DNA from: Azospirillum agricola
GTDB taxonomy: Bacteria; Pseudomonadota; Alphaproteobacteria; Azospirillales; Azospirillaceae
NCBI RefSeq assembly: GCF_017876095.1
Contig: NZ_JAGINM010000006.1
Location: 62,001-126,000 of the forward strand
Direction of reading: 5' to 3'
Length of the DNA: 64,000 nucleotides
The position numbers and the translations under genes are program-made. The notes beneath the pieces were generated by a model that worked only from the letters and a program-made list of their open reading frames with translations, was not told the origin of the DNA and made no database searches. Below, piece after piece: positions 8,775 through 17,869 of this stretch. Position 1 is the first letter of the stretch. Each line of letters begins with the position of its first letter.

Positions 8775-10332
8775 CGACGATCTCCGGAAGAATGTCCCAG
8801 TGCCCGGCCATCAGCAGGCCGAGCTGGCCGACCGACACGCGGCCGTGCGGCAGCAGCGGGGTCAGGCGCCCGTGGTGGATGACGGCGATGCTGTCGGCGA
8901 GCGCCAGGATCTCGTCGAGATCCTCGGAGATCAGCAGTACCCCGGCGCCGCGCGCGCGGGCCTCCAGCAGCCGGCCATGGACGTAGGACACGGCACCGAC
9001 GTCGAGCCCGCGCGTCGGCTGGCTCGCCAGGATCAGGTCGGGCCCGTGCGCCAGCGTGCGGCCGAGGATCAGCTTCTGCATGTTGCCGCCGGACAGCAGC
9101 TGCGTGCGGGCGTCCGGCCCCGGGCAGCGCACGTCGAAGGCGGAAATCACCTCGCGGGCGTAGGCGCGGGCGGCGCCCCGGCGCAGCACGCCCAAGCGCG
9201 AGAAATCCCGGTCGCGGTAGCGTTCGGCGATCAGATTCTCCCACACCGCCATGGCGCCGACGAGGCCGGCGCTGTGGCGGTCCTCCGGGATGCGGGCGAC
9301 GCCGCGCCGCACCATGCCGGCCGGGTCGGCGCGGTCGATCCGCTCGCCCTTCAGCGCGGCGTGGCCGCCAGCCGGGTGGATCAGGCCGCTGACCAGCTCG
9401 GCCAGCGCCGTCTGGCCGTTGCCCGACACGCCGGCGATGCCGATCACCTGATGGCGCCGCACGGTGAGATCCACCGTGTCGAGCAGCGGGCGGCCGTGGC
9501 CGGAGGCGACCGTCACGCTGGCCAGTTCCAGCACCGGGGCGCCGGGCACCAGCGCGGCGGGGGCGGGCGGCTTGACCGCGCGGCCGACCATCAGCTCGGC
9601 CAGCCGGTGCTGGTCGGTCGAGGCCGTCGCGTGGGTGGCGACCAGCTTGCCGGCGCGCAGCACGGCCACCGTGTCGCTGGCGGCGAAGACCTCGTTCATC
9701 TTGTGGCTGATGAAGACGACCGCCAGCCCATCCGCCGTCAGCTTGCGCAGCGTGTCGAACAGGCCGGCGGATTCCTGCGGCGTCAGCACCGCCGTGGGTT
9801 CGTCCAGGATCAGGATGCGGGCGTCGCGGTAGAGCGCCTTCAGGATCTCCACCCGCTGCCGCTCGCCGACCGACAGGTCGCCGACCGGCGCGTCGGGCCG
9901 CACGCCCAGCCCGAAGCGCTGGGCCAGCGCCAGCAGCTTGCGCTTGGCCGCCGCGCGGTCCGACCAGGGCCGCCACAGCCGCTCGGTGCCGACGGCGACG
10001 TTGTCGAGCACCGACAAATTGTCGGCCAGCGTGAAGTGCTGGTGGACCATGCCGATGCCGGCCCGCAGCGCCGCCTTGGGCGAGCCGGGGGGCAGGGGAC
10101 GGCCGAACGCCTCGATGGTTCCGGAATCGGCGACGTAATGGCCGAACAGGATGTTCATCAGGGTCGTCTTGCCGGCACCGTTCTCGCCGAGCAGCGCCAG
10201 CACCTCGCCGGCGCGGAGCGTCAGCGAGATGCCGTCGTTGGCGAGAAGCGGGCCGAAGCGCTTGGTGATGCCGTCGAGGCGGAGGACAACCTCCGCCCCT
10301 CCGGACACCGCGCGGGACGCGGGTGTGGGCAT
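8764..10332 (-). CDS. ABC transporter ATPase, two nucleotide-binding domains (YufO/NupO type)
   Basis: A 522-residue protein with two tandem ABC domains, as in sugar and nucleoside importers. Domain 1 has Walker A GENGAGKTT, signature LSVGERQRVEILKAL and Walker B ILILDEPTAVLTPQE. Domain 2 is degenerate in Walker A (GVSGNGQTALAELVSG, lacking the GKT lysine) but keeps the signature LSGGNMQKLILGRTL. Domain 2 also ends its Walker B region with SQPTRGLD, where serine replaces the usual catalytic acidic residue. Such asymmetry is normal for this family: one of the two sites hydrolyses ATP. The start ATG at 10332 is 18 bp downstream of the binding-protein stop. Confidence 0.92.
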   Translation of the reverse strand: MPTPASRAVSGGAEVVLRLDGITKRFGPLLANDGISLTLRAGEVLALLGENGAGKTTLMNILFGHYVADSGTIEAFGRPLPPGSPKAALRAGIGMVHQHFTLADNLSVLDNVAVGTERLWRPWSDRAAAKRKLLALAQRFGLGVRPDAPVGDLSVGERQRVEILKALYRDARILILDEPTAVLTPQESAGLFDTLRKLTADGLAVVFISHKMNEVFAASDTVAVLRAGKLVATHATASTDQHRLAELMVGRAVKPPAPAALVPGAPVLELASVTVASGHGRPLLDTVDLTVRRHQVIGIAGVSGNGQTALAELVSGLIHPAGGHAALKGERIDRADPAGMVRRGVARIPEDRHSAGLVGAMAVWENLIAERYRDRDFSRLGVLRRGAARAYAREVISAFDVRCPGPDARTQLLSGGNMQKLILGRTLAHGPDLILASQPTRGLDVGAVSYVHGRLLEARARGAGVLLISEDLDEILALADSIAVIHHGRLTPLLPHGRVSVGQLGLLMAGHWDILPEIVDAA

Positions 10333-10349
10333 GACGGGGAGGCGTCCGA

Positions 10350-11378
10350 TCACATCGTCGACTTGGGCTCGCCGTCGTCGACCTTGACGGTGAATTTGCC
10401 GGCGCGGATCTCGGCCTCGCGGGCCTTGACCTTGGCGATCACCTCGGCCGGGATCTTGGATTCGAAGGTGCCGAGCGGGGCGAGGCTGGAGCCCTTGTGC
10501 TCCATCTTCGAATAGGGGCCGTAATCCTCGGCCTTGTAGCTGCCGGCCTTCACGGCGGCGATGGCGCGGTCGACCGACGGTTCCATGTGCCACAAGGCGC
10601 TCGCCACCACGGTGTCGGGGTATTGCGGCTGGGTGTCGATGACGTTGCCGATGGCGAGCACCTTGCGTTCCTTGGCCGCGTCCGACACGCCGAAGCGCTC
10701 GGCGTACATCACGTCGGCGCCGCGGTCGATCATGGCGAAGGCGGCTTCCTTGGCCTTGGGCGGATCGAACCAGCTGCCGATGAAGCTGACCGAGACCTTG
10801 ACCTTCGGGTTGACCTCCTTGGCGCCCTCGACGAAGGCGTTCATCAGGCGGTTGACCTCGGGGATCGGGTAGCCGCCGACCAGACCGATGACGTTCGACT
10901 TGGTCATGGCGCCGGCGATCATGCCGGTCAGATAGGCCGGCTCCTGGATGTAGTTGTCGAAGACCGAGAAGTTCGGCTCCTGCGGCTTGAAGCTGGAGCC
11001 CATGACGAAGGCGGTCTTCGGGTAGTCCTTGGCGACGGCGCGGGCGGCGCGCTCGACCCCGAACACCTCGCCGAAGACGAGCTGCTGGCCGGCCTCGGCG
11101 TACTGGCGCATGACGCGCTCGTAGTCGGTGTTGGCGACCGATTCGGCCCAGACATACTCGATCTCGCCGCGCGCCTCGGCGGCCTTCAGCGCGGTGTGGA
11201 TGCGGCTGACCCACTGCTGCTCGATCGGAACCGTGTAGACGCCGGCGACCTTGACCTTGCCCTGCGCCCAGGCCGGCAGGGCGCCCGTCATCACACCGGC
11301 GACCACCACGGCCGCGACACCACCCAGCACGGCCCGGCGCGCCACGCGCGCGGCCTTCGCGAATCCCCGAACACCCAT
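10350..11378 (-). CDS. BMP-family ABC substrate-binding lipoprotein/periplasmic protein
   Basis: A 342-residue periplasmic binding protein of the basic membrane protein (Bmp/PnrA) family, which binds nucleosides or purine/pyrimidine bases. The leader has paired arginines before a hydrophobic stretch (ARRAVLGGVAAVVVAG) and ends PAWA-Q, so export may be by Tat or Sec. There is no lipobox cysteine, unlike the spirochaete lipoproteins. Family features include KVAGVYTVPIEQQWVSRIH, VFGEVFG, GYPIPEVNRLMNAF and DVMYAERFGVSDAA. The start ATG follows a GGAGGGG Shine-Dalgarno. It is the first gene of the importer-codA operon. Confidence 0.92.
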   Translation of the reverse strand: MGVRGFAKAARVARRAVLGGVAAVVVAGVMTGALPAWAQGKVKVAGVYTVPIEQQWVSRIHTALKAAEARGEIEYVWAESVANTDYERVMRQYAEAGQQLVFGEVFGVERAARAVAKDYPKTAFVMGSSFKPQEPNFSVFDNYIQEPAYLTGMIAGAMTKSNVIGLVGGYPIPEVNRLMNAFVEGAKEVNPKVKVSVSFIGSWFDPPKAKEAAFAMIDRGADVMYAERFGVSDAAKERKVLAIGNVIDTQPQYPDTVVASALWHMEPSVDRAIAAVKAGSYKAEDYGPYSKMEHKGSSLAPLGTFESKIPAEVIAKVKAREAEIRAGKFTVKVDDGEPKSTM

Positions 11379-11833
11379 CCGAAACCCCTCCGTCGTCTTG
11401 CCCGCCGGCGCGCCCGCGCGCGTCCGCCGCCGATCTGCGCCCATGCGCAAAGCCCCGGCTTGTTGCAACGGTGGTGCCACATGACGCCGCCCTTGCGGCT
11501 CCGTCCGGCCCCCGCGCACCCAGGGATCACGAAATTGGCATGTGACCGAAAGATGGGCAACCCTTCCATGGCAAGGGTCGGGATTGGCCAATCGGGCGGC
11601 AGTAACAACAAAAATATACAGTCAATAGTGATTATAATTTTCTATATTTACAGTAGATAAAAGACCGGTCTACCATGGCTCTGCGGCGTCGGAGGCCTTC
11701 TGCGCATCGGGTTTTCCGGCGCCGCGACCGTGAAACCGGCGGGTTGGGGTGGCTTTGTCCCTCCGGCATCCCGCCCCGCCGGTGTCCGGCCGCCATTCCT
11801 CGTCCCACGCCCAATACCAGCCCGAGGTCAGCC
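11379..11833. other. Divergent intergenic region, AT-rich promoter core
   Basis: This 455-bp gap separates the importer operon (leftward) from tauD (rightward). Its only AT-rich block is 11608-11661, which contains the palindromic ATTATAAT (11631-11638). That gives a TATAAT -10 match on both strands. A perfect 12-bp palindrome GATTGGCCAATC lies at 11582-11593 and a 10-bp one, AGACCGGTCT, at 11662-11671. Both are candidate operators. An in-frame extension of tauD upstream to 11675 is open but Arg/Pro-rich and not family-like, so I do not count it as coding. No riboswitch structure was recognised. Confidence 0.4.
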
Positions 11834-12682
11834 GTGCCAGACGCCGCCTTTCCGACCCTGACCGCCACACCGCTCGGCCCGACCATCGGCGCCCGCGTCA
11901 CCGGCATCGACCTCAGCCGCCCGCTGTCGGCGTCGGCCGCCGCTGAGCTGGAGGCGCTGCTGGTCCATCATCAAGTGCTGTTCTTCGAGAAGCAGCCGCT
12001 GACCCCGGCGCAGCAGCGCGCCTTTGCCGCCAGCTTCGGGCCGCTGCACGTCCACCCGGTCTACCCCAGCGTGCCGGACTTCCCGGAGATCATGGTGCTC
12101 GACACCGGGCCGCACAACCCGACCGACAACGACGTCTGGCACACCGACGTCACCTTTGTGGAAGCGCCGCCGGCCATCGTCGCGCTGTCGGCCAAGAAGG
12201 TCCCGCCGTCGGGCGGCGACACGCTGTGGAGCAGCGCCTTCGCCGCCTACGAGGCGCTTTCGGAACCGCTGCGCCGGTTGCTGGAGCCGCTGAAGGCGGT
12301 GCACGACTTCACCCGCTCCTTCCCCGAATGGCGCCACAACGCGCCGGGCGTGTACGAACGCTGGCTCGAGGCGCGGGCCAAGAATCCGGTGCGTGTCCAT
12401 CCGGTGGTCCGCACCCACCCGGTGAACGGCCGCAAGGCCCTGTTCGTCAACGAGAACTTCACCGCCCACATCCTCGGGCTGAGCCCGAAGGAGAGCGACG
12501 GAATCCTGCGCATCCTGTTCGAGCATGTCACCCGGCCGGAATTCACCGTGCGCTGGAACTGGAAGCCGGACGATCTGGCGCTGTGGGACAACCGCTCGAC
12601 CCAGCATTACGCGGTGAACGACTATCTGCCGCACAGCCGCCTGATGCACCGCGCCACCGTGCTGGGCGACCGGCCGGTGTGA
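11834..12682 (+). CDS. tauD: Taurine dioxygenase-family Fe(II)/2-oxoglutarate oxygenase
   Basis: A 282-residue enzyme from a GTG start, matching TauD in length. TauD hydroxylates taurine at the carbon next to the sulfonate, releasing sulfite and aminoacetaldehyde. The iron triad is visible as H103-x-D105 (WHTDVTF) and distal H258 (STQHYAVNDY), with R269 (HSRLMHR) for 2-oxoglutarate binding. An ATG at 11675 is in frame, but the extra 53 residues are Arg/Pro-rich, so the GTG preceded by CGAGG is preferred. It faces the tauABC-sulfatase operon, which supports a role in sulfonate use. Other TauD-like substrates (alkylsulfonates, sulfate esters, 2,4-D) cannot be excluded. Confidence 0.83.
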   Translation: MPDAAFPTLTATPLGPTIGARVTGIDLSRPLSASAAAELEALLVHHQVLFFEKQPLTPAQQRAFAASFGPLHVHPVYPSVPDFPEIMVLDTGPHNPTDNDVWHTDVTFVEAPPAIVALSAKKVPPSGGDTLWSSAFAAYEALSEPLRRLLEPLKAVHDFTRSFPEWRHNAPGVYERWLEARAKNPVRVHPVVRTHPVNGRKALFVNENFTAHILGLSPKESDGILRILFEHVTRPEFTVRWNWKPDDLALWDNRSTQHYAVNDYLPHSRLMHRATVLGDRPV

Positions 12683-12696
12683 GAGAGTTCCTGCCA

Positions 12697-12754
12697 CATG
12701 CCCCCACCCCGACCCTCCCCCGCTAACGCAGGGGAGGGTCGGGGTGGGGGCATG
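12697..12754. terminator. 24-bp perfect stem hairpin between convergent tauD and sulfatase
   Basis: The arms at 12697-12720 and 12731-12754 are perfectly complementary over 24 bp, beginning CATGCCCCCACCCC on the left and closing with GGGGTGGGGGCATG on the right, around a 10-base loop. It begins 14 bp after the tauD stop and ends 24 bp before the sulfatase stop, so it should terminate transcription from both sides. Confidence 0.7.
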
Positions 12755-12778
12755 GGTTAGGGGCTTGTGTGCCGGCGC

Positions 12779-14344
12779 TCACCCCTCCGGAAAGTCCGGC
12801 GGCACCGGCTCCACCGCCGGCAACCGTGCGACGGCCTTCAGCGTGTCTTCGGCGATGCCGAAGTTCCGCACGTAGGCGGTTGCCGCCTCGCGGTGCGGCT
12901 GGAAATCCCACGGCGTGTGGCGGCCCGTCAGCAGGATGCGGTGGGCGAACAGGCGGCGGTTCTGGCTCTCGATCACCGCCTGCCTCAACGCCGCCGCGTC
13001 CCAGCGCCGCGCCACGGCGGCGGCCAGCGACGCCTCGACCTCGGCCAGCAGCGGGTCGCCGGAGCGGTTGACCAGCTCCCGCGGGTCGCTCTCCAGGTCG
13101 AAGAGCTGCGGCGGGTCGCCCTCGCAAGCGATGTACTTGTAAGGGCCGCGCCGCACCATGAAGGCCGGGGCGAGGACGCCCTCGCCGAGATACTCCGCGT
13201 ACACGGCTTCGTCGCCCTCGCGCTTCCGGCCCTCCAGCAGCGGCAGCAGGCTGGTGCCGTCGAGCGGGTCGACGGGCGGCGGCGCCCGCCCGCCGATCAG
13301 GTCGAGGAAGGTCGGGAACAGATCGACGTGCGACACCGGATCGGACACCCGGCCCGGTTTCCAGCGCCCTGGCGCGTGGACCAGCAGCGGCACGCGCGAC
13401 GACCATTCGAAGAAGGTCATCTTGTACCACATGCCTCGCTCGCCCAGCATCTCGCCATGGTCGCCGGTGAAGACGACGATGGTGTCGTCGGCCAGCCCGG
13501 CCCGCGTCAGCGCGGTCAGCAGCCGCCCGACCAGCTCGTCGACGTAGCTGACCGAGCCGTAATAGGCGTGGCGCGCCGTGCGCACCCGCTCCGGCGTCAG
13601 ATCGTAGCGATGGATGCTGTCCATCACATGCAGGCGGCGGCTGTGCGGATCCTGCTCGGCCAGCGGGATCGCCGGGACCGAGGGGGCGTCGATGGAAGCG
13701 TGGTCGTAGAGGTCCCAATGCTCGGGCAGGCAGTTGAACGGGTCGTGCGGGTGGGTGAAGGACACCGTCAGGAAGAAGGGCGCCTCGTCGCCCCGCCCGG
13801 CGCCCGTCCGCCCATAATCGTAGATCTTCTGCACCGCCTGATGCGCCGTCTCCTCGTCGAAGTCGATTTGCAGGCTGCGGTGGCAGGGGCCGGCCTCGAT
13901 GACGCTGGCCATGTGGTGCGACCAGTCGTATTGCAGCGCGCCGTTCGCCCAGTCCGGCGTCCAGCCGAAATCCGCCGGGTAGATGTCGGTGGTCAGCCGC
14001 TCCTCGAAGCCGTGGAGCTGGTCGGCGCCGACGAAATGCATCTTGCCCGACAAACAGGTGCGGTAGCCCGCCGCGCGGAAATGATGGACGAGGGTCGGCA
14101 CCGAGGAGGCGAACTCGGCGGCGTTGTCGTAGGCGCCGATGGCGGACGGCAGCCGCCCCGACAGCAGCGAGAAGCGCGAGGGCGCGCAGAGCGGATAGTT
14201 GCAGTAGGCATTCTCGAACACCACGCCCTCGGCCGCCAGCCGCGACAGGTTGGGCGTCCTGACCAGCGGATGACCGTAAAAAGGCAAGGCGGGGGCCGCC
14301 AGCTGGTCGGCCATGATGAACAGGATGTTGGGGGGACGGGACAC
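12779..14344 (-). CDS. betC: Choline-sulfatase (type I sulfatase)
   Basis: A 521-residue alkaline-phosphatase-fold sulfatase that should hydrolyse choline-O-sulfate to choline and sulfate. It starts RPPNILFIMADQL, with the metal-binding DQ. It carries the formylglycine motif C53-A-P-S-R, followed by the BetC-like FSLLSGRLPSAIGAYDNAAEF. The second metal site is TGDHGEMLGERGMWYK. The C-terminus (HRILLTGRHTPWDFQPHREA) matches the extra choline-sulfatase C-terminal domain. It starts at a GTG (14344) 30 bp after tauC and has no signal peptide, so it is cytoplasmic. Placement at the end of a tauABC-type operon suggests the ABC importer may bring in sulfate esters or sulfonates and that the aim is sulfur supply rather than betaine synthesis; no betA/B genes are adjacent. 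Confidence 0.85.
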   Translation of the reverse strand: MSRPPNILFIMADQLAAPALPFYGHPLVRTPNLSRLAAEGVVFENAYCNYPLCAPSRFSLLSGRLPSAIGAYDNAAEFASSVPTLVHHFRAAGYRTCLSGKMHFVGADQLHGFEERLTTDIYPADFGWTPDWANGALQYDWSHHMASVIEAGPCHRSLQIDFDEETAHQAVQKIYDYGRTGAGRGDEAPFFLTVSFTHPHDPFNCLPEHWDLYDHASIDAPSVPAIPLAEQDPHSRRLHVMDSIHRYDLTPERVRTARHAYYGSVSYVDELVGRLLTALTRAGLADDTIVVFTGDHGEMLGERGMWYKMTFFEWSSRVPLLVHAPGRWKPGRVSDPVSHVDLFPTFLDLIGGRAPPPVDPLDGTSLLPLLEGRKREGDEAVYAEYLGEGVLAPAFMVRRGPYKYIACEGDPPQLFDLESDPRELVNRSGDPLLAEVEASLAAAVARRWDAAALRQAVIESQNRRLFAHRILLTGRHTPWDFQPHREAATAYVRNFGIAEDTLKAVARLPAVEPVPPDFPEG

Positions 14345-14373
14345 GACTCGACACACTCCGGGATGACGGAAAC

Positions 14374-15225
14374 TCACAGCTTGCCTTTCCAGGGCACCAG
14401 CCACGCTTCCAGCAGGCGCATGCCGTAGGAGAAGGCGAAGGCCCACACGGCGATGACGCCGATGCCGACGAACACCACGTCGGTCGCCAGGAAATGCGAG
14501 GCCGACATGATCATGAAGCCGATGCCGCGCGTCGCCGCGATCAGCTCGGCCGCCACCAGCGTGCTCCAGCCGACGCCGATGCCGATGCGCAGGCCGGTCA
14601 GGATCTCCGGCAGGGCGCTGGGCAGCACGATCTCGCGGAAGATCTGCCAGCGGGTGGCGCCGAGCGACAGGGCGGCGTTGACCCGCTCGATCGGCAGCGC
14701 CCGCACGCCGGCCTGGGCCGACAGGCAGACCGGCGCGAACATCGCCAGCGTCAGCAGCACGATCTTGGAGACCTCCCCGATGCCGAGCCAGATGATCATC
14801 AGCGGCAGGTAGGCGAGCGGCGGCAGCGGCCAGTAGAACTCGATGGGCGTGTCGAAGACGCCCTTGGCCCAGCGGTTCAGCCCCATCGCCAGCCCGAGCG
14901 GAATGCCGAGCGAGGCGGCGACGAAGGCGGCGGTGAAGATGCGGAACAGGCTGGCCGAGACATGCTCCCACAGGGTGGCGCCGGCGTAGCCCTCCTCGGC
15001 GATGGCGAGGAACTGGGCCAGCACCTCCTGCGGGCCGGGCAGGAACAGCGGCGGCACCAGCCGGAACTCCGCCACCAGGAACCACGCCCCGACCAGCACC
15101 AGCGCGGTGGCGAGGCTGATCGGGGCGGTGCGGGCGCCGTCGAGGCCGAAGGGGTGCAGACGGACCAGCTTCGGCGTCGCCGGCGGGGCGATCACCGACT
15201 CGTCGCGACGGGTCAGGTCGGTCAT
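14374..15225 (-). CDS. tauC: Taurine/sulfonate ABC transporter permease
   Basis: A 283-residue inner-membrane permease with a cytoplasmic N-terminal tail (about 35 residues) and about six spans. The EAA-type loop ([20 protein letters not shown]) and the [18 protein letters not shown] segment are typical of TauC/SsuC. Its ATG overlaps the tauB stop (ATGA at 15222-15225). It forms the channel of the importer with TauA and TauB. Confidence 0.88.
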   Translation of the reverse strand: MTDLTRRDESVIAPPATPKLVRLHPFGLDGARTAPISLATALVLVGAWFLVAEFRLVPPLFLPGPQEVLAQFLAIAEEGYAGATLWEHVSASLFRIFTAAFVAASLGIPLGLAMGLNRWAKGVFDTPIEFYWPLPPLAYLPLMIIWLGIGEVSKIVLLTLAMFAPVCLSAQAGVRALPIERVNAALSLGATRWQIFREIVLPSALPEILTGLRIGIGVGWSTLVAAELIAATRGIGFMIMSASHFLATDVVFVGIGVIAVWAFAFSYGMRLLEAWLVPWKGKL

Positions 15226-16025
15226 TGCGGCCGTCCCTCATGGTGTGGGCCCGCGTGATGGGGCCGGTGGACGATGTCGCGGATCTCGTCGTACAGCTCG
15301 GCGAAGCGCGGTGACGACAGGATCGCCCGCACGTCGCGCTCGGCGGCGAACTGGCGGACGAAATCCAGCTCGAAGCGGGCGACGATGCGGCCGGGGCGCG
15401 GCGACATCACCACCACCGTCGTGCCGAGGAACAGCGCCTCCTCGATGGAATGGGTGATGAAGAAGATGCGCTTGCCGGTGCGCGCCCAGACGTCGATCAG
15501 CAGCTCCTGCATCTGCTCGCGCGTCAGGCTGTCGAGCGCGCCGAAGGGTTCGTCCATCAGCAGGATCTTCGGGTCGGTGGCCAACGCGCGGGCGATGCCG
15601 ACGCGCTGGCGCATGCCGCCCGACAGCTCGTGCGGGGTGGAATCGGCGAAGCCGTCGAGCCCGACCAAGCCCAGCAGCTCCTCCGCCCGCTCGCGCCGCC
15701 GGCGCGCCGGGACGCCGGCGAATTTCAGGCCGAGCGCGACATTCTCGGCGACACTCTTCCAGGGCAGCAGCGTGTCCTTCTGGAAGACGACGCCGCGGTC
15801 GGCGCCGGGCCGCTCGACCGGGCGGCCGTCGAGCGTGATCGAGCCGTCGGACAGCGGCAGGAAACCGGCGATGGCGTTGAGCAGGGTCGATTTCCCACAG
15901 CCCGAGGCGCCGAGCGCCACGACGATGCTGTTGGCGTCAATGTCGAGCGAGGCGCGGTCGAGCGCGTGGACCACCCGGCCGTCGCGGGCGGGAAAGAAGA
16001 CGCTGGCGTTGTGAACCTGGAGCAT
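15222..16025 (-). CDS. tauB: Taurine/sulfonate ABC transporter ATPase
   Basis: A 267-residue ABC ATPase with Walker [10 protein letters not shown], a Q-loop within [14 protein letters not shown] (the TauB/SsuB-like LLPW follows the glutamine), signature [15 protein letters not shown], Walker [13 protein letters not shown] and H-loop [13 protein letters not shown]. It has the His-rich C-terminal tail [12 protein letters not shown], which is unusual and might bind metal. It lies 44 bp after tauA and overlaps tauC. It powers uptake of taurine or related sulfonates. Confidence 0.9.
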   Translation of the reverse strand: MLQVHNASVFFPARDGRVVHALDRASLDIDANSIVVALGASGCGKSTLLNAIAGFLPLSDGSITLDGRPVERPGADRGVVFQKDTLLPWKSVAENVALGLKFAGVPARRRRERAEELLGLVGLDGFADSTPHELSGGMRQRVGIARALATDPKILLMDEPFGALDSLTREQMQELLIDVWARTGKRIFFITHSIEEALFLGTTVVVMSPRPGRIVARFELDFVRQFAAERDVRAILSSPRFAELYDEIRDIVHRPHHAGPHHEGRPQ

Positions 16026-16069
16026 GGCTTCCCCTTGTCCGCCCTCTTGCCGGCCGGTGGCGGCGGCGA

Positions 16070-17074
16070 TCAGCGCAGGCCCTTGACGTAGTCGGCGGTG
16101 AAGAAGCCGCCGTAGCTCGGCAGCACGGCGGTCACCTTCTTCTGCTCCTTCAGGAACTCGGCGGTGTCCTTGAGGATCTTGGCCGCACCGCCGCCTTCGC
16201 CGCCGGCCAGCCAGGCGGTGGTCGCCTGCTGCTCGGCCGGGACCAGCGACAGGTTGTTCAGCGCCGAGGCCTGGTCGGCCGGGGTGCCGCCCAGCAGCTT
16301 GGCCAGCGTCCTGGCGTTCTCCGAGTCCGGCCCCCAGGCCGCCTTGTCGTTGCGGAAGGAGGCGCTGTATTTTTCGACCACCCCGGCGAAGCCCTTCAGG
16401 AAGGCCGGGTTGTCCTTGGTGAAGGCGGCGGTCGCGACCCAGGCGGTGAAGGTCGGGGCGCCACGGTCGGCGACCTGCCGCGAGGTCAGCAGCACCTTGC
16501 CGGTCTTCTTCAGCTCGGTCAGCGCCGGATCCCAGACGAAGGCGCCGTCGAGGTCGCCGCGGTTCCACGCCGCGACGATGTCCGGCTGCGGGATGGCGAA
16601 GACCTGGGCGTCGCGCTCGCTCAGCTTCTCCTGCTTCAGCACGGCCAGCAGCTGGTAATGGTCGGTCGAGACCGGGGCGGCGGCGAGCTTCTTGCCTTTC
16701 AGGTCGGCCGGCTTCTCGATGCCGGAGCCGTTGCGCACCACCAGCGCCTCGTCGGTGCCGGAGATGGTGGCGAGGTGGAAGGCCTTGACGTCCAGCCCGC
16801 GGCTGGTCGCCGCGGCGAAGGGGCTGGAGCCGACATAGCCGACCTGAACGTCGCCCGACGCGATGGCGGCGAAGATCTCGGCGCCGGAGTTGAATTTGCG
16901 GAAATCGATCTCGGTGCCGGTCGCCTTGGCGAAGTCGCCGTTGGCGATGGCGACCGAGGAGGGCAGGGCGTCGGTCTGGTAGCCGACGACGATCTTGCTG
17001 CCCGCCGCCTGGGCGGTAAAGGGAATGGCGATGGTCAGGGCGGCGAGCGCGAATTTATACAAGGTCTTGTTCAT
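16070..17074 (-). CDS. tauA: Taurine/sulfonate ABC transporter substrate-binding protein
   Basis: A 334-residue periplasmic protein with a Sec signal peptide ending AQA-A. It follows E. coli TauA closely: [10 protein letters not shown] near the mature start, [60 protein letters not shown] and APTFTAWV are all family signatures. The start at 17074 is chosen because the upstream in-frame ATG at 17119 precedes the signal peptide. It is the first gene of tauA-tauB-tauC-betC. The AT-rich region before it carries an inverted repeat that may be the sulfur-starvation control site. Confidence 0.9.
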   Translation of the reverse strand: MNKTLYKFALAALTIAIPFTAQAAGSKIVVGYQTDALPSSVAIANGDFAKATGTEIDFRKFNSGAEIFAAIASGDVQVGYVGSSPFAAATSRGLDVKAFHLATISGTDEALVVRNGSGIEKPADLKGKKLAAAPVSTDHYQLLAVLKQEKLSERDAQVFAIPQPDIVAAWNRGDLDGAFVWDPALTELKKTGKVLLTSRQVADRGAPTFTAWVATAAFTKDNPAFLKGFAGVVEKYSASFRNDKAAWGPDSENARTLAKLLGGTPADQASALNNLSLVPAEQQATTAWLAGGEGGGAAKILKDTAEFLKEQKKVTAVLPSYGGFFTADYVKGLR

Positions 17075-17435
17075 CGGTCGTCTTCCACGAAAAGAATGGA
17101 TGATTTGGAAACGGGGCACGTTGTCTTGGTCGATGGCCAGGCCGAAATGCGTTCGACGGATCGCTGCTCTCCATGCCTGAAAAACTCTAATGCGCGGATC
17201 GCGGCGGACGCAATCCTAAAACGCATAAATCTATAGAAAAATAGGATTTAACAGCGAAAGATTTTTGTTATTATGAGAGGCGTGCCTGGAAAACCAACTT
17301 GCAAGATAGGAAAATATATCCGACTATGCGTCACGTCGATGTGAAACATGCATCGACTGCGCGTTCGTATCGGCGAACCGGCCCGTCCGCCCGCCCCATG
17401 GCCGGGCTGCGGCCCCAAAGGAAGGAGAGGACAGG
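17075..17435. other. AT-rich regulatory region upstream of tauA
   Basis: This 361-bp gap contains the most AT-rich stretch in this part of the window (about 17195-17340). It holds an inverted repeat AATCCTA (17212-17218) and TAGGATT (17242-17248), and an inner pair TAAATC (17226-17231) and GATTTA (17245-17250). This is where a LysR-type sulfur regulator such as CysB/Cbl could bind for leftward transcription of tauABC-betC. No gene was recognised, and no confident -35/-10 pair. Confidence 0.4.
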
Positions 17436-17651
17436 ATGCGAGGCTCGAACGACATCGATCTGATGGTGATCGCCTCCCTGATGCCGACGCCCGATGGACT
17501 GCTGCTGCTGGCGGCGCTCGACGGGAGCGCTCCGCCCAGCGGTGGAAGGGAGCAGGACGGCGCCCCCGACGCCACCGGTCTGGCGCTGCTGCTCGGCGGC
17601 GCGACGCTGGTGCTCGGGGTGCTGGCGATGTTGCCGGCGGGGATGGCGTGA
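17436..17651 (+). CDS. Small single-span membrane protein of unknown function (71 aa)
   Basis: The ATG is preceded by a near-ideal Shine-Dalgarno (AAGGAAGGAGAGG, 17418-17430), the main reason to believe this short frame is translated. The protein has a hydrophobic patch near the N-terminus (LMVIASLMPTPDGLLLLAAL), a Gly/Asp-rich middle and a C-terminal transmembrane helix (LALLLGGATLVLGVLAML). I do not recognise a family. It stands alone between the divergent tauA and the convergent deacetylase gene. Confidence 0.5.
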   Translation: MRGSNDIDLMVIASLMPTPDGLLLLAALDGSAPPSGGREQDGAPDATGLALLLGGATLVLGVLAMLPAGMA

Positions 17652-17869
17652 TCTGGTCCCGCTGTCTGCCTGCTCCCTGGGGAGAGGGTTTGCGGACGCA
17701 GAAACGGGCGGCGTGGCGGCAAATGCACCGCAATCGGCTGTCCCCGGCGTCCGAGCCATCGCTGGTCCGGCCTGGCCCAGCCCTGGCCGGCGGCCGCTTC
17801 ATGGCCGAGGCGGTGCCGGAAGGGGCTTCTGGTTGTCGGACGGGAAAGCCGGTGTGACCTTGGGCGCGC

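Noticed and set aside
11379..11833. Purine-type riboswitch before the nucleobase importer operon
   Set aside because: I could not find the conserved three-way junction pattern in the leader; only palindromes and AT-rich promoter-like DNA.
11675..11833. N-terminal extension of tauD from the ATG at 11675
   Set aside because: Arg/Pro-rich leader absent from the TauD family; the GTG at 11834 gives the normal length.
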